Assembly: GCA_002373205.1 (NCBI GenBank) | Contig: DFJV01000110.1 | Span: 1-7,512, forward strand | DNA: 7,512 nt | Reading direction: 5' to 3' | Source: Treponema sp. UBA3662 | GTDB taxonomy: Bacteria; Spirochaetota; Spirochaetia; Treponematales; Treponemataceae | Shown: positions 1-5,477 of the stretch, in pieces | How positions within the stretch are numbered: position 1 is the first letter of the stretch | How the letters are laid out: each line of letters starts with the position of its first letter | The notes under the pieces: generated by a model | The model's database searches: none | What the model saw: the letters and a program-made list of their open reading frames with translations, nothing else | Told to the model about the DNA's origin: nothing | Program-made: the position numbers and the translations under genes

Positions 1-52
1 GCTGGCGGTTTTCCCTGACAATAATTTCCGTAGAACCATGATAAACGGTCAT
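1..52 (-). CDS. DUF3990-like protein, N-terminal fragment cut by the window edge
   Basis: Reading leftward from an ATG at 52-50, the first 17 residues are MTVYHGSTEIIVRENRQ, after which the window ends. The short YHGS motif right after the start is how I remember DUF3990 proteins beginning. These are thought to have an ADP-ribosyltransferase-like fold, but the function is not established. The start overlaps the stop of the preceding DUF3791 gene in an ATGA, so the two are probably translationally coupled. DUF3791 and DUF3990 genes are commonly found next to each other, which supports the call. Only 17 residues are visible, so the family assignment rests on the motif plus the neighbour, and nothing can be said about catalytic residues. 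Confidence 0.6.
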   Translation of the reverse strand, partial: MTVYHGSTEIIVRENRQ

Positions 53-264
53 AGGCTGATTCCCCTTGCGGAAAGATAGTCTTCTATATCTCCAACAATG
101 TAGCTTGTACCTTGCGTATGGAGTGCGTCATAATACGGAATGAGGAGTTGATCTATGCAGCCAGAGGCTTTGAGTTTCTTGTAAACGGCAGAAGGAAAAA
201 GCGACCACTTTTCTGCACAGGCATGGAGCATATAAATGATGAATTCAAAACTGTCTTTGGTCAC
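49..264 (-). CDS. DUF3791 family small protein
   Basis: This 71-residue protein has the size and signature of DUF3791: an N-terminal helical stretch (residues 4-32) followed by YYDALHTQG at 44-52 and an IEDYL segment near the end. The start is GTG at 264-262, preceded by GAGG with a 6-base gap, which fixes the start. Its stop overlaps the ATG of the DUF3990-like gene, giving a two-gene unit. The function of DUF3791 is unknown. The tight pairing with an enzyme-like partner resembles toxin-antitoxin or paired defence modules, but that is inference only. A possible -10 element lies 39 bases upstream. Confidence 0.75.
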   Translation of the reverse strand: MTKDSFEFIIYMLHACAEKWSLFPSAVYKKLKASGCIDQLLIPYYDALHTQGTSYIVGDIEDYLSARGISL

Positions 265-302
265 TTTTCACCTCAATCTCATTCATAATGTTTATTTTAA
301 GC

Positions 303-308
303 ATTATA
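303..308 (-). promoter_or_regulatory. Possible -10 box for the DUF3791-DUF3990 pair
   Basis: A perfect TATAAT on the minus strand lies 38 bases upstream of the GTG start, in an AT-rich stretch. No convincing -35 hexamer is found 16-18 bases further upstream, so this is a weak call. Confidence 0.3.
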
Positions 309-361
309 TTAAACAATCAGTCTTTCTGCTAGCACAAAGACTTGCTCCATTGCGGCGTAAA
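309..361 (-). pseudogene. Remnant of an Rpn-family-like coding tail
   Basis: Downstream of the Rpn fragment and in another frame, the minus strand stays open up to a TAA at 311-309 and encodes IYAAMEQVFVLAERLIV. The first part (YAAM plus an acidic residue) matches the VYAAMD segment inside the neighbouring Rpn fragment. The match is also exact at DNA level over 16 bases (346-361 and 590-605). This suggests a leftover piece of a second, related gene tail or a partial duplication. After the shared bases the two sequences diverge, so the homology is limited and the call is tentative. Confidence 0.35.
346..361. repeat. 16-bp direct repeat, copy 1 (copy 2 at 590-605)
   Basis: TCCATTGCGGCGTAAA occurs exactly at 346-361 and 590-605. 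Copy 2 lies inside the Rpn fragment and encodes YAAM on the minus strand; copy 1 is just downstream of that gene's stop. It may mark a duplicated or recombined tail segment. Confidence 0.7.
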
Positions 362-363
362 TC

Positions 364-981
364 TTAAACTGGCTGGCAGTTTGCTTGGGGAGAATTATAT
401 GGCCGGCCAAGCTTTTCCATTACTTTGTCCAGAGGTACGTTCATTTTCTGGGCGGCAAGCTGAGGGGCAATATTGAATTCCCTTACGGCAATCACTGCGG
501 AATCTATAGCTCCTTGAATCTTACCTTTGGATAATCCCTGCTGCATACCTTCTGCCAAGGCTTCCCTGCGTATGTCCATTTCGCGTAAATCCATTGCGGC
601 GTAAACCTCCCGGAATTGCTCGTTCTGCTTTAGTTTCTCGACCCGCTGCGTAAGGCGGACAGAAAAATCATCTTCTTTTGGGTCGTTTGTATATACGAAG
701 TGAAGGAAATCACGCACCCTTGCGTCTTTTTCCTTTTCGTATCCACTTGCATTATAAATCACTTTCATAATTTTGTCATCGAAATTTAGGCCTGCTATCT
801 CCTGGCACTTTGTGGTCAGGGTGTAGCGGGGAAGTCCGGGCCTCTTGCCGTTTGCATCACGGAAGGGGTCGCTCTTGCAGATGAATACTATGTAGCTTGC
901 CTTAAGCTCCGAATAATCCTGCCCCTTTGCAAAGCTGTCCGCGTCTATCATGCTCTGGTAGTAGCGGGTTCTCTTAAGAAA
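364..981 (-). pseudogene. Rpn family PD-(D/E)XK nuclease/putative transposase, 5'-truncated fragment
   Basis: The open frame encodes the C-terminal part of the Rpn family (Pfam PDDEXK_2; the TIGRFAM model for it is named after T. denticola). The recognisable part starts upstream of any ATG: KRTRYYQSMIDADSF, then GQDYSELKASYIVFIC, which in intact members follows the nuclease core. It ends in a charged, helical tail (EGMQQGLSKGKIQGA) and a LAAQKMNVPLDKVMEKL segment. The N-terminal half, with the catalytic Asp and Glu-x-Gln residues, is absent: an in-frame TAA sits at 984-982, and the sequence upstream belongs to a different gene. Translation could only begin at ATG 951, giving 195 residues without the active site. 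The piece is therefore very probably non-functional as a nuclease. It abuts the broken gene at 948-1058, so a deletion or recombination joined the two. Confidence 0.8.
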
Positions 982-1058
982 TTATTAAGCTCCGCATGAC
1001 TTGCAGGCTCACTGAAGGGACTAACAAAGAATGTCATGAACTGCGTGAGCAATGCCAC
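948..1058 (-). pseudogene. 5' fragment of a small gene following the variable protein, possibly a DGR HRDC-type accessory gene
   Basis: A GTG start at 1058-1056 is preceded by a near-perfect ribosome binding site (AAAGGAGG, 1065-1072) with a 6-base gap, so a gene really begins here. It lies 55 bases after the stop of the lectin-fold protein. The first ~29 residues (MALLTQFMTFFVSPFSEPAS, then HAELNNFLR) are followed by seven residues read out of frame through the Rpn fragment, ending at TGA 950-948. The pattern FF-x-x-P, then ELN-x-FL-R, resembles from memory the N-terminus of HRDC-domain proteins encoded beside DGR reverse transcriptases. That identification is uncertain because the HRDC domain itself would be further downstream and is missing. 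The join to Rpn sequence lies near 970-984, around a possible microhomology TTAAGA. Confidence 0.55.
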
Positions 1059-1113
1059 GTCCAGCCTCCTTTATCAAAAAATTTTTCCTAAAACAAGTCC
1101 TTCCCTGTTCTTG

Positions 1114-2046
1114 CTAGTCCTGGGGGCGCAGGAGCCGGAAACCAAAGTTGCAGTCCTGGCAGTTCGCGAAGAAGTCGCGGCGGAAGAAAACCACGCAGAA
1201 GCTGGCAACGTCGTTGTAGTAGCCGCCGCGAAAATAGCGGAAAGCGGGGCTGATCGGGGCCGACCCCCACACCCACTCCAATACGTTGCCGCTCATGTCG
1301 TAGAGACCATAACCGTTTGCCATCTTCTGTGCCACAGGATGCGTTACGTAATTGCTATTGTCTTTATACCAGCCCACCTCGTCCAAGTCTTCGCTTCCTG
1401 AATAGGTGTAGTCCTCGCCACCCTTTGCAGCACGCTCCCATTCATCGTTTGTGGGAAGCCTGTAGCCGCTTGCGCTAAAGTTACATTCAACCTCGGAGTC
1501 AATACTTTCTCTCTTGTGTGGTGTATAGCCCCAGTATTCGGGATCTGTCTCTCCGTCAACCGAATATGCAGGGGTAAGACCTTCCTTCATACTAAGCTTG
1601 TTGCAAAAGTAAACCGCATCGTACCAGCTTACGCGTTCAACCGGGTTGTTGGCAGTGTTGCCTTCTTCTTCAAGGGCTTCGCGCTCATCTTCATCAAGTT
1701 CATCATTTGAAAGCTGGAAGTAGCTCGGGTTTTCACCCATAACTTTTTTGTAGAGCCTCTGCGTAACCTGGGTTTGCCCCATCCTGTACTTTGTGCCGGG
1801 AATTGCGACCAGTTTGGAGTCTGGGTCTACACCAATGCTAATTACGTCCGAGCCAGGAGCAATGTCCGTGTCGTATTCCATAATAAAGTCGTAGGCTATG
1901 CGCTTGGGCTTTCCGTTCTCCGGGTTGGTAAGCTTTACCGCGCTTTCTCCAAACTCTTCCACGCGGCCTGTGAATTCACCGCTTTTTGTTGTTATTTTTA
2001 CGGTGTCGCCAATGCTTATGTCTTCTTCCAGTTCAGATCTTGTCAT
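1114..2046 (-). CDS. Formylglycine-generating-enzyme-like (C-type lectin fold) protein, probable DGR variable target
   Basis: The protein has 310 residues. Residues 10-60 (GDTVKITTKSGEFTGRVEEF onward) look like a small SH3/Sm-like beta barrel. Residues 76-305 are a SUMF1/FGE-sulfatase domain, recognised from NNPVERVSWYDAVYFCNKLS (133-152), GYRLPTNDEWERAAKGG (194-210) and YGLYDMSGNVLEWVW (246-260), and closing with RGG...GFRLLR. In Treponema this fold is used by TvpA, a DGR-diversified display protein, rather than for sulfatase maturation. Residues 270-304 show the codon pattern of a DGR variable region. No signal peptide or lipobox is present, so the protein appears cytoplasmic, unlike TvpA. 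The ATG at 2046 has AAGGAG with a 5-base gap, and a TTTACA/TACAAT promoter lies just upstream. It could instead be an ordinary FGE paralogue, but its C-terminus is far from that consensus. Confidence 0.85.
   Translation of the reverse strand: MTRSELEEDISIGDTVKITTKSGEFTGRVEEFGESAVKLTNPENGKPKRIAYDFIMEYDTDIAPGSDVISIGVDPDSKLVAIPGTKYRMGQTQVTQRLYKKVMGENPSYFQLSNDELDEDEREALEEEGNTANNPVERVSWYDAVYFCNKLSMKEGLTPAYSVDGETDPEYWGYTPHKRESIDSEVECNFSASGYRLPTNDEWERAAKGGEDYTYSGSEDLDEVGWYKDNSNYVTHPVAQKMANGYGLYDMSGNVLEWVWGSAPISPAFRYFRGGYYNDVASFCVVFFRRDFFANCQDCNFGFRLLRPQD
1135..1239 (-). other. Putative DGR variable region (VR)
   Basis: The segment encodes residues 270-304. Residues 276-301 hold 26 codons: 20 end in C, 3 in T, 3 in G and none in A. 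The framework residues of the fold are kept (RGG at 273-275, A281, C284, R289, GFR at 302-304). The positions that are usually Asn (AAC) in template repeats carry scattered residues with C in the third position: for example TAC, TAC, AAC, GAC at 276-279 and AGC, TTC, TGC at 282-284. This is what adenine-directed mutagenesis of AAC codons produces. The exact borders cannot be set without the template repeat. Confidence 0.7.
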
Positions 2047-2078
2047 ACGGGCTCCTTGTGCAAATTAATGTTATTTCC

Positions 2079-2107
2079 ATTGTACACCCGCTTTTGCAAT
2101 GTGTAAA
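2079..2107 (-). promoter_or_regulatory. Sigma-70-type promoter for the variable protein gene
   Basis: On the minus strand, TTTACA (2107-2102) and TACAAT (2084-2079) are separated by exactly 17 bases. Each differs from consensus at one position. Transcription would begin near 2072, leaving a leader of about 25 bases before the ATG at 2046. Confidence 0.6.
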
Positions 2108-2131
2108 ATGGAGTTTTATGGCTGTTTTACA
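2102..2131. promoter_or_regulatory. Inverted repeat overlapping the -35 box, possible operator
   Basis: TGTAAAA (2102-2108) and TTTTACA (2125-2131) form 7-bp arms with a 16-base spacer. The left arm covers the -35 hexamer of the variable protein promoter. A dimeric regulator bound here would block or modulate that promoter. No known regulator site was recognised. Confidence 0.35.
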
Positions 2132-2184
2132 TTTATTTTAGCAGGTATGGCTTTCATTTTATGATAGAAAATGGAAAAAATTGT

Positions 2185-2208
2185 CGCTTCGACGGGCTCA
2201 GCGAACGG
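2185..2208. repeat. Short dispersed intergenic repeat of the CTTCGACGGGCTCAGCGAAC type
   Basis: CTTCGACGGGCTCAGCGAAC followed by GG resembles the CTTCGAC-x-GGCTCAG-type motif that is dispersed in intergenic regions of many bacterial genomes. Here it opens the gene-free mosaic between the variable protein gene and glyQS. The assignment is from recall of the motif and was not checked by search. Confidence 0.45.
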
Positions 2209-2262
2209 TATTATGTTGGCGGTTACTCGCGGAATTGTCTGTTAACACTCACCAATTATAGC

Positions 2263-2456
2263 GGGCGTTGGTCGCTCGCTTTGCGAGCTACCGAGTTACT
2301 TCGTAACTCGCAATTTTTATTGCTAGCATTAATCAATTTTGGGGGCGTTGGTCGCAAGCTGCGCTTGCTCTCCGAGTTTCCTCCGGAAACTCGCGGGATT
2401 TTTTATGGTAACACAAATCAATTTAAGCGGGCGTTGCGGGCGGCGTGTGAGCCCGC
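2263..2456. repeat. Three tandemly arranged palindromic repeat units
   Basis: GGGCGTTG starts a unit at 2263, 2343 and 2429 (80- and 86-bp spacing). The first two share GGGCGTTGGTCGC, and each is preceded by a related AT-rich ATCAATT-like stretch. Unit 1 holds hairpins 2274-2288 (6-bp stem) and 2292-2310 (8-bp stem, loop TTC). Unit 2 holds 2354-2368 (6 bp) and 2373-2393 (9 bp, loop TCC). Unit 3 holds 2436-2456 (6 bp). The stems of units 1 and 2 differ in bases but keep pairing, so the structure is conserved. This resembles REP/BIME-like elements. From 2457 to 2708 no gene, tRNA or further clear palindrome was seen. Confidence 0.75.
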
Positions 2457-2708
2457 AGAGGGGGGTAGCGGAAAAGGCAACAAAGCGGAACAAATGACGG
2501 AAGCGGCTTGTTTTTAGAACAGGCATGCCGTAGCGGTACAGCTTCTGAAACATGTTCAGGGTGACGGTTAACGGATTTGTGTGCTTGCCGCTTTTGGCAT
2601 TTGTGGAGCGACTTGCCTTTGAAGCCGAGGGGGAGACTTCCCCCCCTTGGGTATCAGATGCAGGAGTGTTTTGAAAACAGGTATTTTTTTGCGGGACAGA
2701 CCCTGAGT

Positions 2709-2739
2709 CCACATTCGTAGCAAGTGCGTGCGAATGTGG
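2709..2739. repeat. Hairpin with 9-bp perfect stem
   Basis: CCACATTCG (2709-2717) pairs with CGAATGTGG (2731-2739) across a 13-base loop. No T-tract follows, so it is not an obvious terminator. It sits just before the 21-bp tandem repeat and probably belongs to the same mosaic. Confidence 0.6.
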
Positions 2740-2752
2740 CGTAGCAGCTCAG

Positions 2753-2830
2753 GGTGACGGTTCTCCGTTCAGTGTAACGGTCGTCCGCTCACTGGTGACG
2801 GTCGTTCGCTCACTGGTGACGGTCGTTCGT
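2753..2830. repeat. 21-bp tandem repeat, about 3.8 copies
   Basis: Copies start at 2753, 2774 (20 bp, one G missing), 2794 and 2815 (partial). The unit begins GGTGACGGTCG and ends GCTCACT; copy 1 is the most divergent. A related 14-mer, TCAGGGTGACGGTT, also occurs at 2556-2569 and 2749-2762. The array ends about 90 bases before the glyQS start. Confidence 0.8.
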
Positions 2831-2921
2831 CCATGCCTTGCCCCGAGTCGGTTTTTATGCTAAGATGGTACTTCAATACAATGCCCGGTACAATCCGGTG
2901 CCGGCAAAGGAGTTTTTATTT

Positions 2922-4400
2922 ATGGCAGAAAAAAAGGTTGACCATTCATGCACATTGGACAAGATTATTAGTCTTTGCAAGAGACGCGGCTTTGTTTACC
3001 AGGCCTCAGAGATTTACGGCGGACAGGCCGGCGCTTGGGATTACGGTCCGCTCGGTGTAGACTTTAAGCGCAACATACAGAACGAATGGTGGCACTACAT
3101 GACCCAGCTGCGCGACGACGTTGTTGGTCTTGACAGCGCAATTTTCCAGCACCACAAGACATGGGAAGCTTCAGGCCACGTTGCCCACTTTTCAGACCCA
3201 ATGATTGACTGTACAGAATGCAAGGCAAGGTTCCGCGCAGACCAGTTAATAGAAGATTTTGTTTCTTCACACCCGGAAACAAACCCCGGAAAGCCTGTAG
3301 ACACAATGAGCCACGAAGAAATGAAGGCTTTTATAGACGCAAACATCAACTGCCCAACCTGCGGCAGCAAGAACCGCATGTACACAGCCGTACGCGAATT
3401 CAACCTTATGTTCAAGACATACCAGGGACCGGTTGCAGACGACTCACACCTTATCTACCTTCGCCCGGAAACATGCCAGGGTATCTTTACAGACTTTAAG
3501 AACATCGTCCAGTCAAACCGCATGAAGATTCCGTTCGGAGTTGCACAGGTTGGAAAGTCCTTCCGCAACGAAATCATCTTTAAGAACTTTATCTTCCGCA
3601 CATGCGAATTTGAGCAGATGGAAATGGAATACTTCTGCAAGCCAGGAACAGACGACGGCATCTTTGAAGAATGGCGCAAGTACCGCTGGGCCTTCTACCT
3701 TAAGTACGGCATTGCAGAAAAAAACCTGCAGTGGCACCACCACGACAAGCTTGCCCACTACGCAAAGGACGCTTACGACATCCAGTACAACTTCCCCATT
3801 GGCTTTGAAGAAATTGAAGGCATCCACAACCGCACAGACTTTGACCTTTCACAGCACACAAAGACTAGCGGCAAGGACATGAACTACATTGATCAGGAAG
3901 ACGGCAACAAGAGCTACACACCCTACGTTATAGAAACATCCGCCGGTCTTAACCGCAACTTCCTTGCCTTCCTCTGCGAAGCCTACGAAGAGCAGAATGT
4001 TGGCACAGACGGAAAAGAAGACTACCGCACGGTTCTTCACCTTCACCCGCGCCTGGCCCCTATCACGGTTGCAGTTCTTCCTCTTATGAAGAAGGACGGA
4101 CTTGCAGAAAAGGCACAGGAAATCCGCACCATGCTCAAGGAAGACTTTGTTACAGACTACGACCAGAGCGGAACTGTAGGAAAGCGCTACCGCCGCCAGG
4201 ACGAAGTTGGAACCCCTTACTGCATCACGGTTGACTACGAAACAATCCACGAGACAAAAGAAGACGGTTCTCCAAACCCAGACTTTGGCACAGTCACTTT
4301 GCGTTTCCGCGACAGCATGAAGCAGGAGCGCGTAAAAATCACAGAGCTCCGCGGCTTTATCCACAACGCAATCGCAAACTACAAGCCGGTAGTCCGCTAA
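2922..4400 (+). CDS. glyQS: Glycyl-tRNA synthetase, single-chain class II
   Basis: It charges tRNA-Gly with glycine in the cytoplasm, as a dimer of one chain type in this family. The 492 residues show GAWDYGPLGVDFKRNIQNEW near residues 37-56 (motif 1 region), paired cysteines C97/C100 and C144/C147 for zinc, class II motif 2 FRNE at 214-217, motif 3 GLNR at 342-345 within ETSAGLNRNFLAFL, and a C-terminal anticodon-binding domain from about 373. Motif 3 has Asn where many relatives have Asp (G-x-DR). The ATG at 2922 is chosen because AAAGGAG (2906-2912) precedes it by 9 bases and MAEKKVDHSC starts the conserved part. An ATG at 2838 would add 28 residues encoded by repeat-adjacent sequence. Codons are strongly biased to C-ending forms, as in highly expressed genes. 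Confidence 0.96.
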   Translation: MAEKKVDHSCTLDKIISLCKRRGFVYQASEIYGGQAGAWDYGPLGVDFKRNIQNEWWHYMTQLRDDVVGLDSAIFQHHKTWEASGHVAHFSDPMIDCTECKARFRADQLIEDFVSSHPETNPGKPVDTMSHEEMKAFIDANINCPTCGSKNRMYTAVREFNLMFKTYQGPVADDSHLIYLRPETCQGIFTDFKNIVQSNRMKIPFGVAQVGKSFRNEIIFKNFIFRTCEFEQMEMEYFCKPGTDDGIFEEWRKYRWAFYLKYGIAEKNLQWHHHDKLAHYAKDAYDIQYNFPIGFEEIEGIHNRTDFDLSQHTKTSGKDMNYIDQEDGNKSYTPYVIETSAGLNRNFLAFLCEAYEEQNVGTDGKEDYRTVLHLHPRLAPITVAVLPLMKKDGLAEKAQEIRTMLKEDFVTDYDQSGTVGKRYRRQDEVGTPYCITVDYETIHETKEDGSPNPDFGTVTLRFRDSMKQERVKITELRGFIHNAIANYKPVVR

Positions 4401-4443
4401 AAAAATTGGGGTAGAATACAGGGGGGAAAGCCTCGCTTGAAAC

Positions 4444-4532
4444 TTCGCACCGCTTGTTGCGAATACCCCTCGCCCGCACTCCGTTGCGGTCTACCCCTTC
4501 TCCTAGGGGGTTCCGTTTCACTCCACCCCCTA
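4444..4532. repeat. Cluster of three palindromes between glyQS and the AKR gene
   Basis: Three hairpins follow each other: TTCGCA/TGCGAA (4444-4463, loop 8), CCGCA/TGCGG (4474-4489, loop 6) and TAGGGGG/CCCCCTA (4504-4532, loop 15). No T-tract follows any stem, though the last could weakly terminate transcripts. The GC-rich, multi-hairpin layout resembles the units at 2263-2456, though the sequence is different. It probably is another dispersed intergenic repeat. Confidence 0.6.
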
Positions 4533-4572
4533 AAACCCCCGCGGTTATTTTTGCCAACAGGTACTGTTACTT

Positions 4573-5355
4573 ATGGAATTTATTACATTAGGAAAAACAA
4601 ACCTTCTCGTAAGCCGCACTGCATTTGGTGCCATGAGTCTTGACTGCAAGGAAATGGAAGCTTTTGGCCAGCAGGCAGAAGAAAAGGCATGCGCAATCGT
4701 TCACCAGGCATACGATGCGGGAATAAATTTCTTTGACATCTCCAGAAGCAAGGTAACATGCGAAAAGCGCCTTGGTTCAGCACTGCACGGAATTAGGCAG
4801 AATGTTATTCTTTCCACAAAAAGCCAGGCCTTCTCTGCGGAACAGCTAGTCATAGACCTTAACGAAAGCCTTGAAAGCTTGGAAAGCGACTACATAGACC
4901 TCTACTCTTTGGAAAGCCCAAAGACACTGCCCTCCCCCAAGAACAACGGGGAACTTTATTCTGCTCTGGAAAAATTCAAGGAAAAAGGCCTTGTGCGCCA
5001 CACGGGAATTGCCACCGACAACCTGGACATTGCCCAGCAGGCTTTGGAAAGCGGCCTCTACGAAGTGATTCAGTTTCCATTCAATATGATTTCAAGCCAC
5101 ATCGTTGCGGACTTTGTAAAAGAGTGTGCAGAAAAAAACGTGGGCTTTATTGCAATGCAGCCTCTTAACGGAGGAGTCATCACAAACATTCCACTTGCCT
5201 TTGGCTTCCTTAACGAATTTGAAAACGTGGTTCCGGTCTGGGGCGTACACACACAGGAAGAGCTGGAGCAAATCCTTTACTTTACAGACCATCCTCCTGT
5301 AATAGACGAAAAATTCAAAGCAGAAGTGGAACAGGCACGCATGTTCTTTAACTGA
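4573..5355 (+). CDS. Aldo/keto-reductase-fold protein lacking catalytic Tyr and His
   Basis: The 260-residue protein follows the AKR TIM-barrel pattern: LGKTNLLVSRTAFGAMSL at the N-terminus, NFFDIS (52-57), LSTKSQ (80-85), SDYIDLYSLESP (105-116), GLVRHTGIATDN (139-150) and QPLNGGVI (196-203). AKRs reduce carbonyls with NADPH using an Asp-Tyr-Lys-His tetrad. Asp55 and Lys83 are kept. The usual Tyr, in D-x-A-x-x-Y-G, is Lys60 here, and the usual His, in DLY-x-LH, is Glu114. Conventional reductase activity is therefore doubtful: a pseudoenzyme, a binding protein or altered chemistry is possible. It is also shorter than the related ferredoxin-domain AKRs. ATG 4573 has only a weak AGG 11 bases upstream. 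It follows glyQS on the same strand after a 172-base repeat-filled gap, so cotranscription is uncertain. Confidence 0.85.
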   Translation: MEFITLGKTNLLVSRTAFGAMSLDCKEMEAFGQQAEEKACAIVHQAYDAGINFFDISRSKVTCEKRLGSALHGIRQNVILSTKSQAFSAEQLVIDLNESLESLESDYIDLYSLESPKTLPSPKNNGELYSALEKFKEKGLVRHTGIATDNLDIAQQALESGLYEVIQFPFNMISSHIVADFVKECAEKNVGFIAMQPLNGGVITNIPLAFGFLNEFENVVPVWGVHTQEELEQILYFTDHPPVIDEKFKAEVEQARMFFN

Positions 5356-5368
5356 TAATTGCAGACAT

Positions 5369-5419
5369 GGAAATCAGTTTAGGGCTCCACTACCACCGTT
5401 GCGCCCTAAAATGATTTCC
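5369..5419. terminator. Long imperfect hairpin after the AKR gene, possible terminator
   Basis: Arms 5369-5385 and 5403-5419 pair over 17 positions with one mismatch (GGAAATCA-g-TTTAGGGC against GCCCTAAA-a-TGATTTCC) around a 17-base loop. It starts 13 bases after the AKR stop and is followed by a short TTCTTTT run. The T-run is weak, so it may instead be a small inverted-repeat element. Confidence 0.5.
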
Positions 5420-5477
5420 AGATTCTTTTGCATAAGAAAATAATCGTAAAAATTAATTTTAGTGAATTTTAGAAGAA

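Noticed and set aside
1036..1401. 121-codon open frame on the plus strand opposite the variable protein
   Set aside because: It is antisense to the FGE domain and its openness follows from the C/T-ending codons of the coding strand; no ribosome binding site or family pattern.
1114..2046. True sulfatase-maturing formylglycine-generating enzyme
   Set aside because: The C-terminal active-site region does not follow the enzyme consensus and no sulfatase gene is near; the pattern fits a lectin-fold binding protein better.
2329..2712. 127-codon minus-strand frame in the repeat mosaic (and the 2161-2517 plus frame)
   Set aside because: Both run through palindromic repeats, have no ribosome binding site and no domain pattern; they are read-through of repeat DNA.
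2753..2830. Possible CRISPR array
   Set aside because: The 21-bp units follow each other directly with no spacers, and no cas genes are nearby.
2838..2921. 28-residue N-terminal extension of glycyl-tRNA synthetase
   Set aside because: The extension is not family-like, and the AAAGGAG site places the start at 2922.
2833..2921. T-box riboswitch or other leader controlling glyQS
   Set aside because: No specifier/antiterminator layout or T-box sequence is visible; the upstream DNA is the tandem repeat.
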